In this document: in pieces, positions 34,326-45,500 of the stretch
How positions within the stretch are numbered: the stretch's first letter is position 1
Layout of the letters: each line of letters begins with the position of its first letter
NCBI GenBank assembly: GCA_904066235.2
Contig: CAJFCV020000004.1
Span: forward strand, 12,090,001-12,154,000
Direction of reading: 5' to 3'
DNA from: Bursaphelenchus xylophilus
Lineage: Eukaryota; Nematoda; Chromadorea; Rhabditida; Aphelenchoididae
Length of the DNA: 64,000 bases
Program-made: the position numbers and the translations under genes
Notes under the pieces: model-generated
Told to the model about the DNA's origin: nothing
The model's input: only the letters and a program-made list of their open reading frames with translations
The model's database searches: none

Positions 34326-36619
34326 ATGCACAATGATTTCCTGAATCACTGCCTCTACATTCCACTGGTACTACTTCTCTTATGTAACATATCAAAGGGT
34401 AAGCTTCACGTTCTTTTTGCCCGACTTGAACGTGGATCTTTGAAAAATGATGATCTAATTTTCACGCCAAAGAATGATTACTAATATTTACTTATTTTTC
34501 AGCCTCCCTGCCTTCATGCACTCATCTCAAGACCCGCTGCATGGAGTCGCTGGCCTGTCGAACCCGGCTCAACGCACTTTCAAATAATTGCTTCAATTGT
34601 GGTAAGTTGACGTGCCGAGAACGGAGAAAACAAGTAACGCATTTTTTTCAGTCAATGCCTCGTCTAATTTGGCCAATCTCTTGGCGTTGCGTCAGCTCCT
34701 TGGCGGAGAAACTTCCTGTCAATGTCATGGTAAGCAACTCGTCCAATCTATAGTAAAAAATCGAAAAAAGTCGTTCATTTTTACAATAACTTTAACGCTT
34801 TTACAGGACATCACAATACCGCTGAATGCAACAGATTCAAGACTGATGTTTGGGAAACTTCATGCGAAGATCAATGGGAGAGTTGCATTTTAAGTTCAAG
34901 GGATGACCATAAAAGAACGACAAGGTCTCCAAACTCGGACAGAATTCAACAATGGAGGACGCAGCTCAGTCAACGTAAGGGCGCAAAAGTTGTTCGGAAA
35001 TTTCGATTTAGAGATGCCCGCTCAAGTCACGGCTCTGTCCCAGATCTCATGCAATCGGGCGTTGCATGATCTCTGCTTGAAGCACATATCCTGTCGAGAG
35101 CTTTGGAAGCTATTCAGGGAGACGTGTCACGTTGACGAGCAAAATGTTTGCAGGATGACGAATAGGTGAGAAATTACATTTTTTGGCATATCAGTTTGTC
35201 GGGGAAATAATGAGCACTCTGTCGCGTCGAAAATGGTATCGCCGCTGAGAAAATGGATTGTATCGCTGCAAAATCGAACTGCTTTTCTCTTCGGCGACGA
35301 CATCAGCGCAGCGACAATTCTCTCATTATTTTCAGGACAAAGCGATAGCTTTATGTCGGGAAAATAATATGGATTCGCCGCGCCTTGTAAACGCCCGTCG
35401 TCGCTTTGCGACGGCTAGCAGCGGCTGGAGATTGGGTGCGCGACAGGGCGAGGCATTTTTCTGCGGCAGGCCCTCATTATTTTCCCGACAGACTGATAAT
35501 TTGACAAGCTGTAGAGAGAAAAACAACTCGTCTAATTTTCAGAAATGACTGTTGGCAATCCTTCGAAGGAATCAGCTGGACCGGCTTGGGGAACTGCACC
35601 TGCACTTCGAACAACTCGGATTGTCATTGGATCAGGCTGCAAACAAACTACAACAAATGCATTTGTAAATAACCAGCAACCGATTTTTAAGCCTTTTTTT
35701 GTTTACAGACGAAATATCAGCCTCCGGTGATATTCCTCGAACTGTATCAGTTCAAATCCCCATCGTCCCGACCACACGCTTAACTCCTTATTGGATTTCC
35801 GCAACCACACCGTGGCCAACGTATCAAACAGCCAATCTTTACACGACAATATCATACGATGTATATCAAAGAGAGGCTGGTAAGTTTGTGTGGCGAGTAA
35901 AATGGGACTTGAAATTTAATGTTTTAGCACGACGAGAGCAAGAACGTCAACTTCATGCTGAACGTCTTCGGCAATACGAAGAGCAACGAAGATTATGGGA
36001 GGAACAAAATCGAAGGTATGCCACAACAACGCCAGTCCCAACAACTCGATGGGACACCAGCCCATATAGGATAGTGGCCAAGCAGTACACTCAAAGCACA
36101 AGGAATCAGAATTACTACCAGCAATACGCAACTACGACAACTGCTATTCCAACCACTCTACGGCCTATTGTAACGGCTGTGGTCACAACAACAACAACGA
36201 AAAAGTCAACAACAACATCAACGACTACTACTACAACAACAACGACTAGCATGACAACAACTTCAACAACAACTGAAGAACCCACCACAACTACAGAAGA
36301 GCCAACAACAACCACTGAGTGAGTAAAATAAACGGCTTGCAAAAGATGTACATAGCAAATCATATCAATATATAATTTTCATTTTAGAGAACCAACAACG
36401 ACTGACGTCCCAAAGTCAACCCGTCCGCCGCCAGCTCAACATGGACTACTCTCCAAAATAATGGAAAAACCACCAGTGACGGAAGGCACCTTCAACGATA
36501 CTTCTGACGAGTTTGATGATGAGTTTGGAGGAGCGTATCGAGAAGAGGGCATCACACTGAACCGATGGAGAACTTCCGGAGTTATGGAGGGATTTACCGG
36601 TATGTACTCGGCTTTGTAA
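34326..36619 (+). CDS. Secreted GDNF-receptor/GAS1-like cysteine-rich protein with Thr-rich tail
   Basis: Exons: 34326-34398, 34503-34601, 34652-34729, 34807-34974, 35027-35165, 35543-35664, 35709-35879, 35928-36318, 36388-36619; total 1473 bases, 490 residues. Residues 1-25 form a signal peptide (PLVLLLLC core). Two GDNF/GAS1-type domains follow: the first starts CTHLKTRCMESLACRTRLN and ends CQC; the second contains ISCNRALHDLCLKHISCREL, then WTGLGNCTCTSNNSDCHW and KC, matching the family ending of CxCx(5-6)C with a final Cys. A charged helical stretch rich in Arg, Gln and Glu (about 290-320) leads to a Thr-rich mucin-like segment (about 365-425) and an acidic C-terminal tail. No hydrophobic GPI-type tail is visible, so secretion is inferred. 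The intron at 34975-35026 was placed by phase. Intron 6 holds two adjacent family B copies. AATAAA at 36714 supports this 3' end. The ligand is unknown. Confidence 0.85.
35189..35347. mobile_element. Family B palindromic MITE, copy 6
   Basis: ATCAGTTTGTCGGGGAAATA at left, CATTATTTTCAGGACAAAGC at right; first of two copies side by side in intron 5 of the GFR-like gene. Confidence 0.85.
35350..35499. mobile_element. Family B palindromic MITE, copy 7
   Basis: TTTATGTCGGGAAAATAATA at left, CATTATTTTCCCGACAGACT at right; second of the adjacent pair. Internally it resembles copy 4 more than its neighbour, so it is not a simple tandem duplication. Confidence 0.85.
36170..36320 (+). repeat. Thr-codon-rich low-complexity tract in the GFR-like gene
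   Basis: ACA/ACT/ACG codons in a row, with two copies of the EEPTTTT peptide unit, inside exon 8. Coding, probably O-glycosylated in the protein. Confidence 0.8.
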
Positions 36620-36713
36620 CAAGCTAATCGACCGGAAAACGAAAAAATTTCAAAAATCCGGACCCGACGTACCGCTATGAATAGAGGAGAAGGACGCAAA
36701 AAACTCGCTACCT

Positions 36714-36719
36714 AATAAA
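36714..36719 (+). terminator. Polyadenylation signal of the GFR-like gene
   Basis: AATAAA 95 bases after the stop codon at 36619. It supports ending the gene there rather than splicing on from a possible donor (GGTATG) 20 bases before the stop. Confidence 0.6.
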
Positions 36720-39591
36720 GCATGCGGTTTTCTTGCGGCCCGCCTTCAACCAGAATTCCGATTGATGCTCACGTTTCGTAGATGCACGTGGAATCCAATT
36801 TACTTTTACGAAAAAGTTCTGCCCAAACATTGCTTTCGTTCTTTCGCCCTCGGAACAATCGTCCCCGAAATCCCCGCTGCTTGGTTGTTAGGACAACTTT
36901 GTGGGAAGAAAGGAGCCGAGCACCACGATCTTTCCCGTCTTCGCCACTCTTTCCGACTTTCGCATTATGCGCCGCTTTACGCAATCCGTCAAAATGCGTC
37001 ATGGCTACCGGTCAAAGCGTTACGCGAGTCATCGGGGCCGCAAGACGCATTGTTCTCGGCAATCAAAACGGCACGATGACCCGGGCCTCGCGCCCTCCGC
37101 CCCAAATCCATATCCGTGTGCGGGGCAAGGAGGGCCGCCGCGCTGGTGGGCGTTAATTTCCGGAAGAACGGGTCCGGTCTTTGTGCCAAAAGTTTTTCCG
37201 GACTTAACACGAAGCAAAAAGTAAAGAAAAGCCGGCCTCAAGGAGTTGTCCTTACTCTTCCGACTCCTCCACCGCGCCTGAAATCGGGGAGAATCAAACA
37301 GCGGCGTGACGGAGGAGGAGCTTTATTCGACGTTAAATTGCGGGTCCGCTGAGTGTTCCGTTCGGTAATTTTGGAGCATTTTCAGATGTTTTCATCTTTT
37401 TTTTCAGAACGTTGCGTTCAAATTTATGTTTTCCTCAACTGCCAAATATAGTTTTACGCGATGTTGTCATGAAATTTGTAGTACAAAAACGCCGAATCAG
37501 TCATTTTTCGGGGGGCCCAAGAATAGCCTAGCCACCCCGCTTCAACTTCTTGACAGCTCCTGAATTATTGCCCCCGCGGTGTTGGCGCGCGCGGGGCCCC
37601 ACATTTTCGTCTATATCTCGGACCATCTTTTGTTCGAATTTTTGACATTTAATCCGTCTGTCATCCCCCCGGTTTCGCCCCATTTTCGGCGTAAGGAACC
37701 ACCACGAAAAATAAACGCCACATCCTGACTATATTGTTTTTTTCTGAGGCGAATGCCGGAAGTGTCGAGACGACGTTTAACGGTCCACCAACCGCCCAAT
37801 CAAGCAGTGGGTGGAGGAGGGGAATTTCGCGGCCCCAGCGCCATAATGGCTTGGTATTTAATTTTCGCGGTTCTTGGAATAATATTATCCGCGCAATTTT
37901 TTGGCAAATACACCTACGTTTCTGAAATGGTCTCCTTGGGAGTTCAACTCATATTCTCATTATAAAAAAGAACCCAATATACTTTGATTTTCGTATAGTA
38001 TTGGCGCAAGCCATACAGAAAGACCCTGCTAACAAGCTAATCACAAAGCTGTCTTCCTAACTCTACAGTACCCTCCAATTATCATCCCCCAAGTCCGCTC
38101 GCTTATCCCGCTAACAAGGTCAATTTACGTGGGCACACCGCAACCATTACTTTTTATAATCCATAATTCTTACACCAAGATTTTTTTCTCCCATCCAATT
38201 TTCGGCTTCCGGTCTCCATTGTGTTCCAAATTCACGGCTTTCGACCATTTATTTCCCGCGGTCTCCTTTTCCGTGGCCACCGGGGTTTTTCTTGCGGGGC
38301 CAACTTTTTCTCACCAAGTTTCTATTTGCAGAGCGTGGGTGCGGGCGGGGCTAATCTGCTAGACATATCCGTTCCAGGTAGCGAATTATCCCCGTATTCA
38401 ACGGGCACGGGAGGAACGTTGAGATTATAAGGTAGAGGAAAAAGAAGAGCGTTTTTATTATTGGTCATTTTGTGGGATTTCAGTGAGATTTTAGTATTTT
38501 TATTATTGTTTTGACCGAAAGAAACCTTAGGACCCCTTAAGCAATGTTTTTTCTGGCGCTATCAGCAATTTCTTCATATAAGATTGGCTGCAGATCTCAC
38601 CTGTAATTTTTTGTTGAAAAAATCTATTTTTTCGATGATTTTTTGTCTGGAATTTTGTCATTTTTCGCTTCTAACCCGACTTATGATTACAGTGTCATAT
38701 TGTTGCTTCAAAACCCACTGAAACCCGCATTCCCCAATGTTTCTTTCCTCTTATACTCCCGTTCGCGACCTGATAAAACTTTGGAGTAAAAAGTTTCCGA
38801 ACCGAAAGCTCAATCCCCTCCTCGCCTCCCGTTTCCGAATGTGCCCAGACTTTTTTGCCGAAAAACGGAGATTTGTCTTTAGGTCAAAAAACGAATGAAT
38901 TCGACGGAAAAAAAGGAGAGAGTGGCCATTTGGGGGTCGTTGAAGACAAAACTTTCGCAGACATTCCGAGAGAGAGGGCGCGCAAAAAACGGCCATTGAT
39001 ATAAAGCATAAAGATATAAAAAACGGATTAAAGTTTCCGAATTCCTCCGCACATGCCCTCGAGGCAGTTGTGGGTGGTGCGAAATCCGGGAGTGATCGGT
39101 TTTGTTGGCGAGGCCGGGATTTCCACATCACGAAAATAGATGTGGAAAATGGGGGAGATGCATGGAGAAGGATGACCTTCTTGAACTCTGCGCCGTTAAA
39201 AAAATACATCTTGCGGCGCAACTCTTGCACCCAGTACTCTAATTTTTCCCTACAGTGATTCTCAGGCCGCTAACTTTACTCGCATAACCTGTAAATTTCA
39301 CGGGACAAAAGACCCCTACTTGCCTCATCTTTGATCTCCACGGGACTTTGAACTCACAACATCGAGGAATATTTAACGAAGGCGGCTTTTCTTTCCCCTC
39401 CAGTTCTTTTCTTACAAACCGTTTCCTGGATTATCACCGTGTTTGCACCCATTGACGTGTGTCGCGAACACCACCCGTAAATTCCCCATTCCGACCCACC
39501 CAAATAACCTTTCTATTTTCGCTGCAGGCTAACCTATTCTTGGCGAAGCATAAACGATCGCCCCGTAAATAAACCGCGTGGTGCGGGCGTT
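36720..39591. other. Intergenic stretch between the two GFR/GAS1-like genes
   Basis: The first part (36770-37360) is rich in CG and open in several frames on both strands, which GC content alone explains. A minus-strand frame of 159 codons (38751-39230) has no recognisable domain. The stretch may be the regulatory region of the downstream gene. Confidence 0.5.
37753..37965 (+). CDS. Candidate small single-pass membrane protein (uncertain)
   Basis: A 70-codon reading frame with a basic N-terminus, a Gly/Pro-rich stretch and one strong hydrophobic segment (AWYLIFAVLGIILSAQFF, about residues 33-50). A poly-T tract lies just upstream, but the acceptor (TTTCTGAG) is weak. I do not recognise the family. 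Joining it to the upstream GFR-like gene as a membrane tail would need a poor acceptor inside the frame, so I do not propose that. It could be chance; GC content is high locally and the opposite strand is also open. Confidence 0.25.
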   Translation: MPEVSRRRLTVHQPPNQAVGGGGEFRGPSAIMAWYLIFAVLGIILSAQFFGKYTYVSEMVSLGVQLIFSL

Positions 39592-39624
39592 ATGGCTGCG
39601 CACTGGCGGTCTGCATGCTCCTGA
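39592..39624 (+). other. Overlapping upstream ORF in the 5' leader of the GAS1-like gene
   Basis: An 11-codon ORF (ATG at 39592, TGA ending at 39624) overlaps the assigned start codon at 39615 in a different frame. If the leader begins upstream of 39592, for example at the acceptor near 39527, ribosomes would meet this ATG first, which could lower translation of the main protein. Inference from sequence only. Confidence 0.4.
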
Positions 39625-41993
39625 ACTGCGCGTCGAGCTGGCGTCAGCTCCACAACGTACAGCGCCAGCTGGTCGTGCTGATCGTGGCGGTGGCGGTGAA
39701 TGCGGTCGTGGTCTACAATGCAGGGAGAAGTAGGAGTTTGGATGTTCGAACATGTTCGAAAAAATAGCCGAAATATTCAAGGATCATCAAAAAACGGCCT
39801 TTCAGCTCCGCGGAATATTATGTATAGTCACCAATCTTTTTTCAGAATCAACATGTTCAAAGCCTTTCACGGAGTGCGAGATGGACGAGACCTGTCGATG
39901 GCACATGAGCGAGCTGCAGATGAAATGCCGCTTAGAGCTCGAACATTGTCGCCGCGACCAGTGCGCAGCGGCAATGCGACGGTTCTCGCGGTATGTCACC
40001 AAGGAGATCCTCGAAGGCATGATGTTCTGCCAGTGCGCATTTAGCGACGTCCAATGCAAACATCAACAGGTAAAAAAACATTTTCCATACATTCCAACGT
40101 CAGGCCTTTATTTAAACATCTTTTTTCAGCAATGGATGTACCCTCGATGTCTTTACGAAAGCTACCGCGTGAAGCCCAAGAAAAGCTGCACACAGACCGT
40201 TAAATATTGTCAACACGACAGCTACTGCCATCGTACATTGCTGGCTTTCAACAGATCTTGCCCAATTGGCGCAGGGGCAGCTGGGGAATGTAAGGCAAAA
40301 GATCTCCATCGATGCCGGATTGCGTTGATTGGAATCCGAGGAACGGATCTGGAATCGCCCTGTTACTGCAATCAAGACGATGACACTTGTCTTGAGAACC
40401 AAAACATGGTGCTTCCGAACAATCCTTGTGTTGGTATGTAGACCCTTTCCGTCCGTGAATTTACCAACCTTTCAGAACAAGCAATGGCGCAATTCTCCGG
40501 CGAAACCGATGGCTCTTTATCCGTGGAGACCGAGGAACTCGTCCCATCAGAACATACGCCAAAAAACGAACAACGCCGTAGAGGAAAATCTCGAAAAACT
40601 ACAACAACAACGACTACAACGACCACCGACAAACCCAGTGAGTCCAGCAAAGAAGAAGAAGAAATTGAAGAACAAGAAGAGCGGCCGACTTCCGAAGACG
40701 AACAGACCGAGCCAACCGAGGCTGAAGAGCTAGCAGTCAAAGAAGAAAAAATACCAGAGGAAACAACGAACAGCACCGACTCTACGGCGACTCAATCAGT
40801 GACGGTGCCGATGGCTATCAAACAGACAACAGTGCCAAGCAAAGGGATCAAAGTCGTGGTCAAAACGAACACCTCCACCACGCCGAAGGTCATCAACGAT
40901 GATAAACTTGTGACTCAAACACCTCCACCCGAAGGTGGATGTAAAGCTCGAAACATTGAGGGAGATTGGATCAGTCATTATAAAAACACCTTGTTTAGGG
41001 TGAGCTTTTGCATACACGGTCATATTTGATTTGTTTATTAGGCCTTTAACCTCAAAATTTCAGCAATACAACGACCTGTCTGGCCGCTGTTCGTCGTGGT
41101 GTCAATGTTTTGAAAATGAAACCTTCTCGTGTGAGCCCCTGTCTTGTCTGGCGGAAGGCTCTTGCATCACTCCTCAGACTACTGTCGGTACGTCATTCAC
41201 GATTTGCAAGCAATTCCTTGACTTTCTTTGCAGTAAAACACAAAAAACAACTGTAATCCCATTTCCAATTTTCAGCGTTCGGCGAACGCCTCTACATCGA
41301 AAGCCGAGGCGCTTGTCTGTGCCAGAGCGGGAAATTTATATGCGATACGAGCGAGAAGTTGGTCGAACTGGAGCCGGGATTGTATATCTCGTTGGGATTT
41401 TCGCGTGCCGAATTGGATGAAATCAAAAAGAAGGTCCCGAAGCCGTTATTGGAGAAATGCGGGCTGGTTAGTCCAAGCCGTTCGGTGGCCAAGGACATTG
41501 CCTCCAGACTACAGTATGCGTTGGAACGCGTTCTTCCGAAAGTAAGGATAAAAATCGGGTCAAAATGTAGCTAAAACCCCAAATTTGCTATCGTTAGTTT
41601 TCGGCAGCACTTGATCTATTACACATATACTTCAACACCCTTTAGGACACCCTCTGCCGCGTTGCAATGATTGAAGAGCACAGCTACGACTCTGTAATTC
41701 TCCTTCAAATCCAATGGTATGGAGTGGATCCTTTCGTCAACACAACCGAACCTCATTGGCATATCGGGAAGCTGGAAAAGATCTGCTCGCCGTATGTTCG
41801 CCAACTCGAGTACAACTTCATGATGGAGCGTTCGGATCGCTATCAACTGGTCTTGTCGACGGTGAAGCAGCTCCGCGTCTACGATCTCCTTGACGGGTTA
41901 CCTAAAAGCGCCGCCAAACTGCCCAATTTTCAGTGCCTTGAGAAATTCTTGATCCTCGTCTTGTGTGTGTTCCACTTTGTGTGGAGAATTTAG
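39615..41993 (+). CDS. GAS1/GDNF-receptor-like cell-surface protein (PHG-1-like)
   Basis: Exons: 39615-39729, 39846-40069, 40130-40433, 40476-40999, 41064-41187, 41276-41541, 41646-41993; total 1905 bases, 634 residues. The N-terminus has a hydrophobic core (LVVLIVAVAVNAVVV, about 19-33). Two GAS1/GDNF domains follow, with spaced Cys pairs, a CQC ending at about residue 95-97 and a CYC ending at about residue 197-199, each followed by a (D/S)xxC. A low-complexity linker (about 215-350) is Thr-rich then Glu-rich. A third Cys-rich part contains GRCSSWCQCFENETFSC and ACLCQSGKFIC. The C-terminus ends in a hydrophobic stretch (FLILVLCVFHFVW) with almost nothing after it, as in a GPI-anchor signal. 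Vertebrate GAS1 is a GPI-anchored Hedgehog/RET co-receptor; C. elegans has a GAS1 homologue called PHG-1, and orthology is likely but not proven. AATAAA at 42354 ends the transcript. Confidence 0.88.
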
Positions 41994-42353
41994 GTAGAAT
42001 AGGTCTGTTACAACGAATCTCTTTTTTGGATTTCAAAAGTACTAGTGGTCTTGTTTTATCCGATTTCTGCCAAATATTTTGAGTTCACTCCTTTCTCTCC
42101 TCTGCAATGTCTTTCCAAGCCTTTCTACAAGATACAGTGTTGCCATAAGTGCGGCCGTCATTGGCCTTAAAAATCCTTGTATCATCGAAATCCCTCGATT
42201 TTCTCTCATTTTATTTTCCAGCTCCACATCCGCTCAAATTCCATGTGCACAATACTCATTTCTCCTCTGAATTGTAATCCTCAAAACTTCCTGTTTCATG
42301 TCTCACACCACTTTCGCAACCGTTTGCTCGCCGAACGTAATGTGTTTCGACTA

Positions 42354-42359
42354 AATAAA
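42354..42359 (+). terminator. Polyadenylation signal of the GAS1-like gene
   Basis: AATAAA about 360 bases after the stop at 41993 and about 210 bases before the next start codon on the same strand. Confidence 0.5.
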
Positions 42360-42570
42360 GTTCTATTGTTTTGTAATTCGACGGCAAGCTCTTGAGCTCT
42401 TCACAACGTGATTGTTACGGAGGCGCGACATACAGGAAAAAAGGGAGAAGCAACGTTTAATGGTTCGAGAAGATTTGAAGGAAGAGGGAAGCACATCCTC
42501 CTCATTTTACAATATTAATATCCATCCTTAGTCATTTCTTGATTCCAGTGCGCAGTGAGAAAGGCGAGCC

Positions 42571-45500
42571 ATGACCGGCTCAGGGTGGCTGCGTTTCGTT
42601 TATGGGGTCGTTTTGTTGTGCACTATTTTAGCGGGTGAGTTTTGGGATGTAATCAGTAGTCCTTCAATATTACAGTATCATTTCTTTGAAATACCAGAGG
42701 ATTAGATCTCACCGCAGCGTATTTTTCACTTTGTTAAACTGCCTTTCCAGCTGATGTGCCCGATTTTCCGGATAACGAGCCTTTCGAGGCGTTTGATTTC
42801 GGCGGTGGCCCCGAACCAACGCCTGAGAAAGAAGTAGTCGCGGAACAAGATTTCCCCATTCAAACTCAAAGTCCCACCAAACCGGGGAATAGCCAGACGG
42901 CACTAAAAGAGATGGGCTTATGTGAGCATCCGGATGAACTTCCAACCTTTATCAAGCGATCAAAAGTCCAGTCGAAAGGAATCCCAAAATTTGTCCATTT
43001 CATGGACAACCTAGCGGAATGTGTGCAAGTTTGTCGGCGTAAAACAGAGCCAATAGAGCAGACCCCATTTGATTGCAAAGGCTTTGTTTTCAATCATCGG
43101 GCGCACGGTAAAAACTCATGCGAATTCTTTGACGACATAACGCTGATTGAGCCAATAACCAACGATATGAAGTGGGAGAATCAGTCAACGTTCTTCGAAA
43201 GGGCTTGCTTGAAGATCCCTGGCAAATGCGGAGAAAGTGCATACTCTATCGAGTCAATACCAAATAAGAAATTGGGATTAACACCGTTGGAAAGCGTGAA
43301 TGTCAGGGATCAGGCAGAATGTCTCAATGAGTGCCTAACTAGCAGTGCATGTAAAAGCGTCAATTACAATGCAAAAGACAGGTATTGCAATCAAGCAGAG
43401 GCCAAACTAACAATGCTATTTCTAGATATTGCGAGCTACTTACAACATCAAGCAGTGGAGGTTTATTAGAAGCAACAGGCTTTGAATTTTTCGAGAACAT
43501 TTGTCTACAAGGTAAGGATCTTTTTTACAGCCAACACACATGCCGCATTCTTTTCAGACTCAAACAAATGTTCGGCAAGGGAGCGAGTGGACTTCATTGT
43601 ATCCAAGAACACCCAAGTTAGCGGTCTTGAACATCGAGTTGGCTCAGTTTCTATTCAAACTTGCATGAGAGAATGCGTCGAGTCATCGCTGGTCCATTGC
43701 CGCTCGTTTCAGTACGATCAGAACAACCGAGAATGCGTTTTAATGGAAGAGTCATCGCATTCCGCAACAGCATCAGAAATCTTCGATCTCTTCGAGCCAG
43801 TTTGTTTAGACGGAGATATTGATCTACCGTGCCAAGGAGACTACGTCTTCGAAAAAGTTTTGAATACTAACTTGGTAGCGGAGGACTTGATTTCCATAGA
43901 GAAAGGTAAACTAAACATGTATAATCTCATTCAACGATTTCCTTACGTTCAGAAGCCACAGTAGCCAGCTGCATGCAAAAGTGCCTGAATAACGAAAATT
44001 GCCTATCTTTTACCTTCAACAAATTGGAGAGGAAATGTAAAATCTTACCCGTCAACCGAAAACACACTCAGACTAAAGCTATAGTTGAGAATTACTTCGA
44101 TTTTTATGAGCTATCATGTGATCGGCAAGCAATACTGAAGAATCAACAGCCAGTAATCGAGGTCAATCGAGATAGTGGGGATACAACAGGTAGGGTTACC
44201 TTCTATAGAGTGGCTAATGGCCTATTCAAAAAAACATGATGTTTAGCAGCCAACCTGACAACCTTTCCAATTACAACCACCCCGGCTCAAAAGTCGACCA
44301 CTCATCCGGTCCATGGTAACGCCTGCGACAGTACGAAAAGTGTCCTAATCGAGAAAGGACGAACCCTGCGCATCGAGTATCGCAATCTTCACCATGTGAA
44401 CATCAAGACCATAGAGATTTGCGAAGGATTATGTCAAGGAACGACTATTGCATGCCAAACCTTTGCATACAATGAGAGAACTGGCGACTGTTTATTATCT
44501 ACTCTGATGATCGACAAGAACAACCGATTCTTCTTTGTCACCCAGCCTAATCCCAGCTATGAACTGTACGCCTTCCTCGGGAGGGCGTGCGAACAAAGTA
44601 AGTGCAAAAAAACGGGTGTCTTTTTCTGCATTACAACTATACATGATGTAATCATTATTTCACAGCTACCGCCCCTCCTACTCCCCTGCCAACGCTAATA
44701 TCACTACCTCCTACCTACACAACACCTCAATACATCCATAAAGTTGAAGAATTCACCGCAACTATGATTTTGATCGATAAAGATGCCGTCGCGACCACTA
44801 TTGACCCCGTCGATGTTGATCCATTCGACGAGAATGACAAGCCCAAGCATCGGCATCACCACAAGGTGTCCAAGATTCCTCACATTCCCACTTCCGCCTC
44901 ATTTCAAGAATTTAGAGATCAACAAGTTGACGACTTCCACATGTTTCCAGCTCCGCCCGATGAAAAATCAGTGAAGAGTGCGAAAAAAACAACAGCATCG
45001 CCACTCGCTAAAACCGACGTGCCAAGGAGAGACAAGACGTTGGAAAAGTTTGCTCCGAACCAGATCAAAGTGAATGCGTTTTGCCTGGAGGGCGGGGTCA
45101 ATGTGACTTTTCAAGTAACGGATAAAGTAAGAAAAAATTATCGAGCTTCATTTCAAATCATTCAGAAATACAACGGCGCCGTCTACGCGGCAGAGAGATT
45201 CGGCCAATGCCGAGCGTTTGTTGAAATGGCTTCTGTCTTCTCCATTTTTGTAGCTCGACCTGGCGTAAACAACAACTGTAATGCTTTCGAAGAAGACGGA
45301 ATTTTGACCGCCGTCTTGGTCATGTCGAATGACATGGTGCTTCCATACGATGTAACGACCAAGGACGACTTCTTTTATCAGATTACTTGTGATTACAGCA
45401 AGGGCGAGCATGCCTCCATAGTTAGGACTGGTATCGTTGTCGGGTAAGGGGTTCTTCGACAATAGTAGAGACAGAGTCACTTACCAGTCTGTCGAAAAGA

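Noticed and set aside
36115..36363. Minus-strand Val-rich frame
   Set aside because: Antisense of the Thr-rich exon of the GFR-like gene.
34326..37965. Splicing the GFR-like gene onto the hydrophobic frame at 37753 to give a membrane anchor
   Set aside because: Phase would require a weak acceptor inside that frame, and a polyadenylation signal at 36714 ends the upstream gene.
38751..39230. Minus-strand frame of 159 codons
   Set aside because: Long for chance, but no recognisable domain, membrane pattern or splice context; kept only as a note in the intergenic entry.
41991..42571. Operon linking the GAS1-like and NOAH-like genes
   Set aside because: The gap between stop and next start is 577 bases with its own polyadenylation signal, larger than the ~100-base spacing typical of nematode operons.
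43382..43468. Reading the NOAH-like exon 2 straight on to a stop at 43467
   Set aside because: It would destroy the second PAN module; removing the 44-base intron restores the YCELL...C ending and the downstream domains.
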